Of a stretch of 48,017 nt of DNA, positions 26,606 to 36,435 are shown piece by piece. This DNA comes from Rhizobium sp. Q54 (GTDB lineage Bacteria > Pseudomonadota > Alphaproteobacteria > Micropepsales > Micropepsaceae), in NCBI GenBank assembly GCA_945882615.1, contig CAMCWK010000022.1, positions 1-48,017 on the forward strand, in the 5' to 3' direction. The translations under genes and the position numbers were made by a program. Every line of letters begins with the position of its first letter. The first letter of the stretch is position 1. Below the pieces are notes generated by a model. It was given only the letters and a program-made list of their open reading frames with translations. It was not told the origin of the DNA and did not search any database.

Positions 26606-27709
26606 TCACTTCACGCTGAAGCGATATTCCGTGATCTGGCGATATTCCTGCCCCGGCGCCAGCCGCGTCGAGGGGAAGCTCGGGATATTGGGCGCATTGG
26701 GAAAACCCTGCGCTTCCAGCGCGACGCTTCCCTGAATGCGATAGCCCTTGGCCAGCGCCACGGGCGGCGGCGAATAGTTGGCGGTATAGACCTGCAGGCC
26801 CGGATTGGTGGTCCAGGTTTCCAGCACCCGCCCCGACTTGGGATCTTCCAGCCGCGCCGCGAACCTCAAGACGCCGGGCTTGCCGTTGATCGCATAATTC
26901 TGGTCATAGCCGCGCGCGCGCACGATCGCGGGATCGGGATCCTTGATGCGCGCACCGATGGGGGTGGGCGTGCGAAAATCGAACGCCGTGCCCGCAACAG
27001 GCCGCATCACGCCGGTCGGGGTGTTGCTTTCATCGCCCGCCGTGATGGCATCGGCATTCACTGTCAGCAGATGGTCCAGCACGCTGCCCGACAGATCGCC
27101 GCCCAAGTTGAAATAGGCGTGGTTGGTCATGCTGACCACCGTGTCCTTGTCGGTGGTGGCGAAATAGGTGATGCGCAGGACACTGTCCCTTGTCAGCGTA
27201 TATGTCACCCGCACCCGCAGATTGCCGGGAAAGCCCATGGTGCCGGTGCGGTCCAAAAGGCTGAGGGTCAGTTCCGGCTCATCGCCATTCCTGGTGCTGG
27301 CGTCCCAGACCCGCTCGTCATAGGGCTTGCTTTCGGTGTTGGTGTAAGTCTCGCGCGAGACGCGGTGCTCCACCCCGTTGATCCGGAAGCTGTTGTTCTT
27401 GATGCGGTTGGCATAGCGGCCGATCATGGCGCCATAGCGGCCGCTATAACTGGGGCTGCGATAGTCCTCCAGCCGGTCGAAGCCCAGATTCACATTCTCC
27501 AGCTTGCCGCTGCGGTCAGGCACCCGGATGGACGTAATGATCCCGCCATAATTGGTGATCTTGACTTCCATGCCCTTGGGATTGGTCAGGATGAAAAGGT
27601 CGACACCCTTCTTGTCCACGCCGCCCCAGGCCTGCTTGGTGATGGCGGCTTGGACTGGCAAGGAAGTGACCGCCGTCAGCAGGGCGGCAAGGATGAAACG
27701 CGCGTTCAT
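26606..27709 (-). CDS. Exported aldose 1-epimerase family protein (GalM-like), divergent
   Basis: This 367-residue protein has a signal peptide (FILAALLTAVTSLPVQAA) and a GalM beta-sandwich. Visible GalM landmarks are YGAMIGRYANRI, the catalytic-type NHAYFNLGG (His), GYDQNYAI (Asp) and VALEAQGFPNAPNIPSFPS (Glu). The usual N-x-x-HGG motif carrying the second His is missing; the region reads RETYTNTESKPYDERVW instead, so its sugar specificity or activity may differ. ATG 27709 was set by the CGGAG site and signal peptide, with the longer frame rejected. A second, more canonical paralogue is at 29931-31043. Confidence 0.85.
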   Translation of the reverse strand: MNARFILAALLTAVTSLPVQAAITKQAWGGVDKKGVDLFILTNPKGMEVKITNYGGIITSIRVPDRSGKLENVNLGFDRLEDYRSPSYSGRYGAMIGRYANRIKNNSFRINGVEHRVSRETYTNTESKPYDERVWDASTRNGDEPELTLSLLDRTGTMGFPGNLRVRVTYTLTRDSVLRITYFATTDKDTVVSMTNHAYFNLGGDLSGSVLDHLLTVNADAITAGDESNTPTGVMRPVAGTAFDFRTPTPIGARIKDPDPAIVRARGYDQNYAINGKPGVLRFAARLEDPKSGRVLETWTTNPGLQVYTANYSPPPVALAKGYRIQGSVALEAQGFPNAPNIPSFPSTRLAPGQEYRQITEYRFSVK

Positions 27710-27888
27710 GTGGTTCTCCGAGAGCGCATCCACCCTAGCAAGCCTCAACGCCGGTGCGCCATCCTGCCGCGCCATCTGATGCATTGTGCAGGCGCGAACT
27801 GGACCTCGCAACGTTTGACCGGCCCGGCCTTGCCTGATTAGCTGTCAAAACCGGCCACAAGACGTCGGTCGCAGGGAGAAATGATTTC

Positions 27889-28923
27889 ATGAAACGTATG
27901 TTGTTTTCAGCCGCGCTGGTCGCGGCTGTCGGTCTTGGCACCGTTGCCGCGGATTCGCAGGTTGCCGATCCCTACGCCAACAATGCCGCCGCCGGCACAC
28001 TGAAATTTCCGCTGACCGCGCCCGCGGGTGTCGACAGCAAGGCGATGGAACGCTCGCTGCCGGGCGCCGTCAACACCGGCCCGTTCAACGACAAGACCTG
28101 GAAATATGGCACCGCCTTCAACGCGCCGCCGGGCGCCAAGATCTGGAATCCGGTCAAGCTGAAGATGATGCAGGGCGGCAAGGTTACCGGCGGCACCCTG
28201 TTTGCCTCCACCGATCCCTCCACCTATTGCGCCATGGCCAATGCCGGCTACGATTTCATCTGGGTCGAGCATCAGCACACCGCGCGCGATTGGGCCAACA
28301 CCGCGCGCTTGTGGGCCGCCTGCCCACAGGCCAAGGCTGTTCCCGGCGTGCGCGTCGCCTATACCGACGAGCGCGAAATCCAGACCGCCACCGATTCCGG
28401 CGCGCTGGTCGTGGTGGTCCCCACCATCCGCTCCTACGAAGAGGCTGTGAAGGCGCGCGACTGGATGTTCTTCCCGCCGCTGGGCAAGCGCAGCCAGGGT
28501 GGCGGCCAGGCCTTTGGCGCCAGCTTCTGGGGCGGCGTTCCCGGCGGCTATCGCCAGACCTGGAATGACAATGGCGTGCTGATCCTGATGATCGAGACCC
28601 TGGATGGCCTGAAGGATGCCGACCGCATCGCCAAGATTCCGGGCGTGACCGCGATCTTTGCGGCGTCGGGCGATCTGGCCAACCATACCGGCTATCGCCA
28701 GGGCGATCCGGACTATGAGCGCAACATCAACATCGTCCATGACGCGGCGATCAAGGCCGGCGTGCGCCTGTGCGGTCCCTTGGCCTGGCGCGATCGTCCC
28801 GACTACACCTGCTTCCAGGCAGGCAGCGAGACGGCCGCCATCGCCAATGGCGTGAAGGCCGATCTGGGCCCGCTGGCCAACACCCAGCCCGTGCCGGAAG
28901 TCGGTCCCTGGGCCAAGAAGTAA
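27889..28923 (+). CDS. Exported HpcH/HpaI aldolase family protein
   Basis: The protein has 344 residues with a signal peptide (MKRMLFSAALVAAVGLGTVA) and about 70 residues of linker before the aldolase domain. Residues expected for class II HpaI-type aldolases are visible: His in YDFIWVEHQHT, Arg in VPGVRVAY, Glu in LMIETLDGLKD and Asp in FAASGDLANHTGY. These enzymes split 4-hydroxy-2-oxo acids to pyruvate and an aldehyde, normally in the cytoplasm, so export is unusual. GGGAG precedes the ATG and a strong terminator follows. It lies between two GalM-like genes on the opposite strand. Confidence 0.82.
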   Translation: MKRMLFSAALVAAVGLGTVAADSQVADPYANNAAAGTLKFPLTAPAGVDSKAMERSLPGAVNTGPFNDKTWKYGTAFNAPPGAKIWNPVKLKMMQGGKVTGGTLFASTDPSTYCAMANAGYDFIWVEHQHTARDWANTARLWAACPQAKAVPGVRVAYTDEREIQTATDSGALVVVVPTIRSYEEAVKARDWMFFPPLGKRSQGGGQAFGASFWGGVPGGYRQTWNDNGVLILMIETLDGLKDADRIAKIPGVTAIFAASGDLANHTGYRQGDPDYERNINIVHDAAIKAGVRLCGPLAWRDRPDYTCFQAGSETAAIANGVKADLGPLANTQPVPEVGPWAKK

Positions 28924-28944
28924 CGCTCTATCGATAAAACAAAA

Positions 28945-28976
28945 GGCGCCGCGGGAAACCGCGGCGCCTTTTTTCT
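28945..28976. terminator. Terminator after the exported HpaI-like gene
   Basis: A perfect 10-bp stem GGCGCCGCGG / CCGCGGCGCC with a GAAA loop is followed by TTTTTT on the plus strand, with four As before it. It can act on both the HpaI-like gene and the convergent GNAT gene. Confidence 0.92.
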
Positions 28977-28980
28977 TGGA

Positions 28981-29490
28981 TTAACGCGAAACGACGAGTT
29001 CGTAGAAGATCTCGTTCTCGGTTGCGCCATCGGGCCAGGTCTGCGGCGCCGCGCGTGTCCGGACAAAACCGTGCCGCTGGTTGGCGCGCTGTGAAGCCTC
29101 GTTCGACTCCCGGTGCGAGACAAGCACACGTCGGAATTGCGGCTGTTCCCGAATCCAGGCCAACCGCGCGTCATAGAATAGTCGCGACAGGCCGTGCCCG
29201 CGCCGGTGCGGCACGATGTAGGACATCGCCAGCAGAGCGGTCTGGCCTGACGGGTCGCCGCGATAGGTAAAAGCCGCGGTAATGCCGATGAGGCGTTCCT
29301 CGTTGAACAACCCGAAGACCTGATGATCCTCGCCTTTGATCTCAGCTTGCCAGTCTTGCGGCGACCATATCGCCGCCGCATCGTAGGTCATGGAAAAAAC
29401 GCCGGGCGTGTCTTTCAGCGCAGACAGGCGGAAATCCCGGAATGTCTCCCATTCCGATGGCTCCAGCGCGCGGATGATGGTGTCGCTCAA
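28981..29490 (-). CDS. GNAT family N-acetyltransferase
   Basis: This 169-residue single-domain GNAT protein transfers an acetyl group from acetyl-CoA to an unknown amine. The acetyl-CoA loop appears as VPHRRGHGLSRLFYDARLAW, preceded by strand ALLAMSYI and followed by ESNEASQRANQRHGFVRTR. The start is TTG 29490, overlapping the stop of the upstream cyclotransferase-like gene as TTGA, so the two form an operon. The C-terminus EIFYELVVSR is complete. Substrate unknown. Confidence 0.85.
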   Translation of the reverse strand: MSDTIIRALEPSEWETFRDFRLSALKDTPGVFSMTYDAAAIWSPQDWQAEIKGEDHQVFGLFNEERLIGITAAFTYRGDPSGQTALLAMSYIVPHRRGHGLSRLFYDARLAWIREQPQFRRVLVSHRESNEASQRANQRHGFVRTRAAPQTWPDGATENEIFYELVVSR

Positions 29491-29819
29491 GCTTTCACAT
29501 AGACCCAGGCGGTGACACCCGATTTCAGGGGCGCAGCGATCCGCCGGTAATCGTCCACCTCGTAACTGTCGGCGGCGGCCAGTTCCTCGGGCGTGATCTC
29601 GAACACCATGCCCGGTACGCTGTCATCCTTGCGCCCTGGTATCACGATGGGGTGATAGGCCTTGCCGCTCTTGGCCAGCACGTCGGGATCGGTGATCTCC
29701 ACCATCTCCTGCCGCCAGCCCATCAGCGCGTCGGCATGACCCGTCAGCCGCCGCCCGAACTGGGCCAACTGCACGCCTTCTTGTTGAAGGGTGCCGTAGG
29801 AGAACAAAAGCTCAGACAT
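29487..29819 (-). CDS. Gamma-glutamylcyclotransferase (AIG2-like) family protein
   Basis: This 110-residue GGCT-fold protein has the substrate-binding loop LFSYGTLQQEGVQ at its start and VPGMVFEITPEELAAADSYE, whose Glu-containing strand matches the family catalytic region; the C-terminus is WVYVKA. Members release 5-oxoproline from gamma-glutamyl compounds, but many bacterial ones are uncharacterised. ATG 29819 was chosen over a longer GC-rich extension. It overlaps the downstream GNAT gene by four bases. Confidence 0.83.
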   Translation of the reverse strand: MSELLFSYGTLQQEGVQLAQFGRRLTGHADALMGWRQEMVEITDPDVLAKSGKAYHPIVIPGRKDDSVPGMVFEITPEELAAADSYEVDDYRRIAAPLKSGVTAWVYVKA

Positions 29820-29837
29820 TGCAGCAACCACAGGCCC

Positions 29838-29879
29838 GCCTCCCCTTCGTGCGCGTGAGCGCACAAGAGGGGGAGGTGG
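29838..29879. repeat. Hairpin repeat upstream of the cyclotransferase-like gene
   Basis: GCCTCCCC and GGGGGAGG arms enclose GTGCGC-GTGA-GCGCAC. The layout matches the element at 21612-21649. A T/C-rich tail continues to the end of the epimerase gene, with a further inverted pair (GGTTTCAG / CTGAAACC). Confidence 0.6.
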
Positions 29880-29930
29880 TTTCAGCGTTCGAGGTGCACC
29901 GCGCCGAGAGCAAGCTGAAACCGGAGGGGG

Positions 29931-31043
29931 TCACTTTGAAGTGCTGAACCTGTATTCGGTCACTTCATAGAAGATTTTCCCGGGCCGCAATTCGGTCGAG
30001 GGGAAAGCCGGGATGTTGGGCGAGTTGGCGAAGTGCTGGGTCTCCAGGCAGAAGGACTGGCGCGGACCATATTGCTGGCCGTCCTTGCCCGGCACCGTGC
30101 GCCCGGCGTTGGGCACATAAAGCTGCACGCCGGGCTGGGTGGTCCATACGCTCATCACCCGGCCCGTCTCGGGTTCGGTCACGCGGGCGGCGGGGCGCAG
30201 CTTGCCCATCGGCCCGCGCACGATGAAGTTGATGTCCCAGCCGGGCGTCGCCTTGATCATGGGATCGGGGCCGTCAATGTCCTTGCCGATGGTCTTGGGC
30301 CTGGTGAAGTCAAAGCCGGTGCCAGACACTTTCATCACTTCGCCGGTCGCCATGTGGTTGGAGTCGGTCGGTGTCACCGCATCGGAAAAGATCTGGAGCT
30401 GGTGGTTCAGGATGTCGCCATTGCCCGCGCCCTTGAGGTTGAAATAGGCGTGGTTGGTGATGTTCAGCACCGTGGGCTTGTCGGTGGTGGCGCGGTATTC
30501 GATGCGCACCGTGTTGTCGGCCTTCAGCGTATAGCTGACGGTGAAATCCAGCCGCCCGGGAAAGCCCTGGTCGCCATCGGGGCTGACCATGTTCAGGATG
30601 ATGCTGGGATTGGGCCCATCCATCGTGGTGGCGTTGTAGATGCGGGTGTTGAAGCCGTTGGGCCCGCCATGAATATTGTTGGGCCCGCCATTGGCGGCGA
30701 GCTGATAGCTCTTGCCGTCCAGCGCGAACTTGGCGCCGCCGATGCGGTTGGCATAGCGCCCGACCACCGCCCCGTTCATCGCGCCATACTGTTTGTAGCC
30801 CATGGCATTGTCGAAGCCCTGCACCACATCGGCGTTTCTGCCGTCGCGGCCCGGCACCTCCAGCCCCACCCAGGTGGCGCCATAGGTGGAGACGCGCAGT
30901 TTGGCGCCGCGCGCATTGGTCAGCGTGTAGAGCTCGACCTTCTGGCCGTCGGGGCTTTCGCCCCAGGGGGCGCGCTCGACCTTGGCCTGGGCCGGAATCG
31001 CCAGCGCCGACAGGCATGCAATGGCCAATGCGAACTTCTTCAT
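29931..31043 (-). CDS. Exported aldose 1-epimerase (GalM family)
   Basis: This 370-residue periplasmic GalM has a signal peptide (KKFALAIACLSALAIPAQA). All expected landmarks are present: GAVVGRYANRIGG, the GGPNNIHGGPNGFN motif with a conserved His, NHAYFNLKG with the catalytic His, GWDINFIV and FCLETQHFANSPNIPAFPS with the catalytic Glu. It interconverts alpha and beta anomers of hexoses, here probably in the periplasm. It lies just downstream of the PEBP gene with an 18-base gap and may be cotranscribed. Confidence 0.92.
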   Translation of the reverse strand: MKKFALAIACLSALAIPAQAKVERAPWGESPDGQKVELYTLTNARGAKLRVSTYGATWVGLEVPGRDGRNADVVQGFDNAMGYKQYGAMNGAVVGRYANRIGGAKFALDGKSYQLAANGGPNNIHGGPNGFNTRIYNATTMDGPNPSIILNMVSPDGDQGFPGRLDFTVSYTLKADNTVRIEYRATTDKPTVLNITNHAYFNLKGAGNGDILNHQLQIFSDAVTPTDSNHMATGEVMKVSGTGFDFTRPKTIGKDIDGPDPMIKATPGWDINFIVRGPMGKLRPAARVTEPETGRVMSVWTTQPGVQLYVPNAGRTVPGKDGQQYGPRQSFCLETQHFANSPNIPAFPSTELRPGKIFYEVTEYRFSTSK

Positions 31044-31061
31044 GTCATTTCCCCGTTGTTC

Positions 31062-31652
31062 TTATTCATAGGCGCGGGCGAACAGCCCGCCGATGGTGGC
31101 GCTGGCCAGAAGACGCCCCTTGGCGGCGGCCAGGAACCGTTCGCGGGTCAGGCCCGGCGGCAGGTTGGGCTCCAGGTCGGTGGCGATCACCGTGAAGGTA
31201 TAGCGGTGCGGCCCGTCGCCCTGGGGCGGGCAGGGGCCCAGATAGTTGGGCGCCCCGCGCGTGCCCGCGCCGCCGGTAAAGCCGATGCCCGCCGTGCCGT
31301 CGCCTTCCTTCAGCTCGGTGGTGGTGGGCGCGATATTGTAGGCGACCCAGTGCGACACGCCGGCGCCGAACTGGCCGTCTATGTCGTACATCAATATGGC
31401 GAAGCTTTTGGTGCCGGCCGGCGCGTTCGACCATTTCAGCTGCGGCGAGACATTCTTGCCGGGGCAGGGGCAGATGGCGGGATTGCGGGGCGAGCAGGCG
31501 CGCTTGGGATCGTCCGCGCCAAAGATCACGGGAATGCGCGCGCCCTCCTGGATCGAGGTTGAGGTGACGGTGAAGAAGGGCTGGGCGCCGGCCGCGGAGA
31601 CCGTCCAGACCATAGCCGCCAGGGCCAAAACCCCGATCTTTTTCCCGCCCAT
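31062..31652 (-). CDS. YbhB/YbcL (PEBP, Raf-kinase-inhibitor-like) family protein
   Basis: This 196-residue protein has an N-terminal signal peptide (IGVLALAAMVWTVSAAGA). PEBP-fold motifs include NVSPQLKWSNAPAGTKSFAI, MYDIDGQFGAGVSHWVAYNI and GPCPPQGDGPHRYTFTVIA. It has an unusual Cys-rich insert (KRACSPRNPAICPCPGK) before the first motif. The biochemical role of bacterial PEBP proteins is unclear. The gene is divergent from recA and precedes an exported epimerase gene. Confidence 0.9.
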   Translation of the reverse strand: MGGKKIGVLALAAMVWTVSAAGAQPFFTVTSTSIQEGARIPVIFGADDPKRACSPRNPAICPCPGKNVSPQLKWSNAPAGTKSFAILMYDIDGQFGAGVSHWVAYNIAPTTTELKEGDGTAGIGFTGGAGTRGAPNYLGPCPPQGDGPHRYTFTVIATDLEPNLPPGLTRERFLAAAKGRLLASATIGGLFARAYE

Positions 31653-31726
31653 GTCCCGTTCCTGTTTTGCTTGGCCGCGAATCTATCCGGGGGAGCAGGG
31701 GGTTGAAAGGGCTCTGGGCGGTACGT

Positions 31727-31755
31727 GTGAACACCACAAGAACAAGATGTAGTAT
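31727..31755 (+). promoter_or_regulatory. recA promoter overlapping the SOS box
   Basis: GTGAAC (31727-31732) and TAGTAT (31750-31755) are spaced 17 bp. The SOS box covers the -35 and part of the spacer, which would let LexA block RNA polymerase. The resulting 5' leader is about 120 bases. Confidence 0.5.
31729..31743. promoter_or_regulatory. LexA (SOS) box upstream of recA
   Basis: GAACACCACAAGAAC is a perfect GAAC-N7-GAAC, the reverse complement of the alphaproteobacterial GTTC-N7-GTTC consensus. It lies about 143 bases before the recA ATG. A weaker GAAC-N7-GTAC is at 31798-31812. Confidence 0.85.
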
Positions 31756-31885
31756 TTTCTCTTAAATTCAACACGTTAGGCAGTATCTTGCGAAAGAGAA
31801 CAAAGCGTGTACATTTGCTTCATCTGCCCACCACCGGATTCGCTTGGGGATCAGTGGTCGGTGTGGAATAACCGAGGAGAACGGC

Positions 31886-32965
<1,080 letters not shown>

Positions 32966-33035
32966 GCTCTGGCTCGCGCCAGAGGCCTCCCCAACGCTGA
33001 TAAGCCCCTAGCCATGGGGGCCTTCAGCTCCTCGG

Positions 33036-33077
33036 CAGAAGGTGTCCCTTGTGAATGAGGGGCGCCTTCTGTTTTTT
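33036..33077 (+). terminator. recA terminator
   Basis: CAGAAGGTGTCCCT pairs with AGGGGCGCCTTCTG (G-U pairs included) and is followed by TTTTTT at 33072-33077. A smaller GCCCC/GGGGC hairpin lies at 33004-33021. Confidence 0.85.
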
Positions 33078-33104
33078 GTGCGCTCCGCCGGGCTGAAAAC
33101 GGGC

Positions 33105-33170
33105 ATGGCTGCCCCGAAAAAGCCAGGCGTGACACGGCTTTTGCGGGCCGTTACAACCCTAAAACCATGA
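33105..33170 (+). CDS. Possible small ORF overlapping the alaS start
   Basis: A 21-codon ORF reads [20 protein letters not shown], then P. Its TGA stop overlaps the alaS ATG as ATGA (33167-33170). The alaS ATG itself has no visible Shine-Dalgarno (upstream is CAACCCTAAAACC), so translation of this ORF could deliver ribosomes to alaS. The small ORF also lacks a strong site. It may be coincidental. Confidence 0.3.
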   Translation: MAAPKKPGVTRLLRAVTTLKP

Positions 33171-35818
33171 AAAGCCTTTCCGACGTCCGCAGCGGTTTTC
33201 TCGATTTCTTTGCCGAGCGTGGCCACACCATCGTGCCCTCCTCGCCGCTGGTGCCGCGCAACGATCCGACCCTGCTGTTCACCAATGCGGGCATGGTCCA
33301 GTTCAAGAACCTGTTCACGGGCGCGGAAAAGCGGCCCTACAGCCGCGCCACCACGGTGCAGAAATGTGTGCGCGCCGGTGGCAAGCATAACGACCTGGAC
33401 AATGTCGGCTACACCGCCCGCCATCACACCTTCTTCGAGATGCTGGGCAATTTCTCGTTCGGCGACTATTTCAAGGAAGAGGCGATCCTGTTCGCCTGGG
33501 ACTTCACCTCGAAAGTCGTGGGCCTGCCCAAGGACAAGCTGCTGGTCACCGTCTATCCCACCGACGACCAGGCCCGTCAGTTGTGGAAGAAGATCGCCGG
33601 CATATCCGATGATCGCATCATCGGCCACGAATCCAATCTCTGGGCCATGGGCCCGACCGGCCCCTGCGGCTATTGCTCGGAAATCTTCTACGACCAGGGT
33701 CCCAGCGTCGCGGGCGGCCCGCCCGGCAGCGCGGACGAAGACGGCGACCGTTTCCTGGAATTCTGGAATCTGGTCTTCATGCAGTTCGAGCAGGTGGACG
33801 AGAACACCCGCCTGGACCTGCCCAAGCCCTCGATCGATACCGGCATGGGGCTGGAGCGCATCGCCGCCATCCTGCAGGGCGAGACCAACAACTATAACGT
33901 CGATCTGTTCCGCCACCTGATCGCGGCCTCGGAATCGGCCAGCGGCGTGGCCAGCACGGGCGAGGCGACCTTCAGCCATCGCATCATCTCCGATCACCTG
34001 CGCGCCACATCCTTCCTGATCGCCGATGGCGTGCTGCCCTCGAACGAGGGCCGCGGCTATGTGCTGCGCCGGATCATGCGCCGCGCCATGCGTCACGCCC
34101 ATCTGCTGGGCACCAAGGACCCCTTGATGCACCGGCTGGTGCCGGCGCTGGTGGGCGAGATGGGCTCGGCCTATCCCGAACTCAAGCGCAGCGAGCCCCT
34201 GATCGCCGAGACCCTGAAGCTGGAGGAAATCCGCTTCCGCGAAACCCTGGCGCGCGGCATCAAATTGCTCGACGAAGCCAGCGATGGTCTCAAGAAGGGC
34301 GATCAGCTCAAGGGCGACGTCGCCTTCAAGCTCTACGACACCTACGGCTTTCCGCTCGACCTGACCGAGGAATCCCTGCGCGCCCGCGGCGTCACTGTCG
34401 ACACCGACGGTTTCTCCGCCGCCATGCAGAAGCAGAAGGCCGAAGCCCGCGCCTCCTGGTCGGGCTCTGGCGAAGCGGCCAGCGAAGCGCAATGGTTCGC
34501 GGTGCTGGACGAAGTAGGCCGCACCGAATTCCTGGGCTATGACACCGAGGAAGCCGAGGGCCAGATACTGGCCATCTTCAAGGATGGCGGCCGCGTGATG
34601 CAGGCGGGCGCCGGCGAAGCGGTGGAAATCCTCACCAACCAGACGCCCTTCTATGGCGAGTCCGGCGGCCAGGCCGGTGACGTTGGTCACATCAATTCGT
34701 CCAGGGCCAAGGGCCAGATCACCGACACCCAGAAGAAGCTGGGCGCGCTGCATGTCCATCTCGTGCGCATCACCGAAGGCACTTTCGCACCCGGCGATGC
34801 GGTGGATCTGAAAGTCGATACCGAAAAGCGCCGCGCCACCCGCGCCAATCACAGCGCCACACATCTTTTGCATGCCGCGCTCAAGCGCGTGCTGGGTTCG
34901 CATGTCAGCCAGAAGGGTTCGCTGGTGACGGCCGAGCGCCTGCGCTTCGACTTCTCCCATCCCAAGCCGGTCAGCGCCGAAGAGCTGGAAAAGATCGAAG
35001 CCCAGGTCAATCAGGTGATCCGGCAGAATTCCGACACCTCGACGCGCCTCCTGCCCACCGACCAGGCCATCGCCGCCGGCGCCGAAGCCCTGTTCGGCGA
35101 GAAATATGGCGATGAGGTGCGCGTCCTTTCCATGGGCGCCGATCTGGAAGGCGAGAAAGCCTATTCGGTCGAACTGTGCGGCGGCACCCATGTGCATCGC
35201 CTGGGCGACATCGGCCTCTTCACGATCCTGGGCGAAAGCGCGGTCGCCGCCGGCGTGCGCCGCATCGAGGCGCTGACATCCGAACACGCCCGCCGCTATC
35301 TGTCGGGCCAGGCGGAAATCGCCCGCGAGGCGGCCTCCGCCATCAAGGCGCCCATCGGAGAATTGTCATCGCGGGTGGCGCAGCTTTCCGAAGAGCGCCG
35401 CAAGCTGGAACGCGAACTGGCGGAAGCCAAGAAGCAGCTGGCGCTGGCCGGTCCCGCCAAGGGCGGCGAGGACAGCGAAACCGTCGCCGGATTGAAAGCG
35501 GTGTTGCGGCTGGTCGAAGGCGTCAGCCCCAAGGACCTCAAGAGCCTGGCGGATGGCGCCAAGTCGCAGGTCGGCTCCGGCGTGGTCGCCTTCGTGGCGG
35601 CGGCCGACGGCAAGGTCTCCATCGTGGCCGGCGTCACCGATGATCTGACGTCGCGCATCAGCGCGGTGGATCTGGTGCGGGTGGCGGCGGAAGCGCTGGG
35701 CGGCAAGGGCGGCGGTGGCCGTCCCGACATGGCGCAGGCGGGCGGGCCGGACAATGGCAATCCGCAAGCGGCGCTGGACGCCATCCGCAAGAAGCTGGGC
35801 GAGCTGGCGCCCGCCTGA
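33167..35818 (+). CDS. alaS: Alanyl-tRNA synthetase
   Basis: AlaS charges tRNA-Ala and edits mischarged Ser/Gly. It has 883 residues with the normal domain order: class II catalytic domain ([51 protein letters not shown]), tRNA recognition, editing domain with the zinc motif [12 protein letters not shown] and LCGGTHV, then a coiled-coil and C-Ala domain rich in Gly near the end ([16 protein letters not shown]). It lies downstream of recA after the terminator, an order common in alphaproteobacteria. No ribosome-binding site is obvious. Confidence 0.97.
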   Translation: MKSLSDVRSGFLDFFAERGHTIVPSSPLVPRNDPTLLFTNAGMVQFKNLFTGAEKRPYSRATTVQKCVRAGGKHNDLDNVGYTARHHTFFEMLGNFSFGDYFKEEAILFAWDFTSKVVGLPKDKLLVTVYPTDDQARQLWKKIAGISDDRIIGHESNLWAMGPTGPCGYCSEIFYDQGPSVAGGPPGSADEDGDRFLEFWNLVFMQFEQVDENTRLDLPKPSIDTGMGLERIAAILQGETNNYNVDLFRHLIAASESASGVASTGEATFSHRIISDHLRATSFLIADGVLPSNEGRGYVLRRIMRRAMRHAHLLGTKDPLMHRLVPALVGEMGSAYPELKRSEPLIAETLKLEEIRFRETLARGIKLLDEASDGLKKGDQLKGDVAFKLYDTYGFPLDLTEESLRARGVTVDTDGFSAAMQKQKAEARASWSGSGEAASEAQWFAVLDEVGRTEFLGYDTEEAEGQILAIFKDGGRVMQAGAGEAVEILTNQTPFYGESGGQAGDVGHINSSRAKGQITDTQKKLGALHVHLVRITEGTFAPGDAVDLKVDTEKRRATRANHSATHLLHAALKRVLGSHVSQKGSLVTAERLRFDFSHPKPVSAEELEKIEAQVNQVIRQNSDTSTRLLPTDQAIAAGAEALFGEKYGDEVRVLSMGADLEGEKAYSVELCGGTHVHRLGDIGLFTILGESAVAAGVRRIEALTSEHARRYLSGQAEIAREAASAIKAPIGELSSRVAQLSEERRKLERELAEAKKQLALAGPAKGGEDSETVAGLKAVLRLVEGVSPKDLKSLADGAKSQVGSGVVAFVAAADGKVSIVAGVTDDLTSRISAVDLVRVAAEALGGKGGGGRPDMAQAGGPDNGNPQAALDAIRKKLGELAPA

Positions 35819-35821
35819 CCG

Positions 35822-36223
35822 TCAGGTCAGGTCCATGAAGGGATTGAAGGCGATCTCCCACAGATAGCCATCCGGGTCGGCAAAGTATCCGCTATAGCCG
35901 CCCCAGAAAGCTTTCTGCGGCGGCTTAACGGCACGCGCACCGGCAGCAATCGCTTCGGCATAGGCGGCATCGACTTTTTCGGGCGATGCTTCGTTGTGGG
36001 CTAGCGTGATGCCGCCAAAGCCTTGACCGTCGGGCACTCCGGCATCTTCCGCCAGCTTGTCGCGCGGATAGAGCGCCAGCCATGTGCCTTCCAACGCGAA
36101 GAACACCACACCAGCATCAGGCTTGTAGCCGTGGGTCGGCCAGCCCAGTCCGTCGCGATAGAAGGCCAGCGATCGCGCCAGATCGCGCACACCCAGGGTG
36201 ATCAGGCCGACCTTGGGCTTCAA
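35822..36223 (-). CDS. VOC (glyoxalase/bleomycin-resistance) family protein
   Basis: This 133-residue VOC-fold protein starts KPKVGLITLGVRDLARSLAF with YRDGLGW, the first beta-alpha-beta module. The second module ends YSGYFADPDGYLWEIAFNP, with a metal-type Glu. Members bind a divalent metal and act on diverse small molecules; substrate here is unknown. The start is TTG 36223, overlapping the stop of the upstream DUF465 gene as TTGA. It converges with alaS, three bases apart. Confidence 0.88.
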   Translation of the reverse strand: MKPKVGLITLGVRDLARSLAFYRDGLGWPTHGYKPDAGVVFFALEGTWLALYPRDKLAEDAGVPDGQGFGGITLAHNEASPEKVDAAYAEAIAAGARAVKPPQKAFWGGYSGYFADPDGYLWEIAFNPFMDLT

Positions 36224-36435
36224 GCGATGATGTCCGGCAGCAGCCCGTTGTTGATTTCGGTGATCTCGTCCTTCAGCTGAAGCTTGCGCTTTTTCAGCCG
36301 CGCCAGCGCCATCAGGTCAGGATTGCCCGACTGCACCATCGCATCGATGGCCTGGTCCAGGTCGCGATGCTCTTGCGTCAGCTGGGTCAGCTTGGCGCGG
36401 GCACCGACTTCATCAGGACCAACGACGCGGCTCAT
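36220..36435 (-). CDS. YdcH/DUF465 family small protein
   Basis: This 71-residue helical protein reads MSRVVGPDEVGARAKLTQLT, then HRDLDQAIDAM and LKKRKLQLKDEI, the recognisable DUF465 coiled-coil hairpin. Function unknown. ATG 36435 overlaps the ubiX stop (ATGA), and its own stop overlaps the VOC gene start (TTGA), so ubiX, this gene and the VOC gene form a tightly coupled unit. A second DUF465 gene lies at 37213. Confidence 0.82.
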   Translation of the reverse strand: MSRVVGPDEVGARAKLTQLTQEHRDLDQAIDAMVQSGNPDLMALARLKKRKLQLKDEITEINNGLLPDIIA

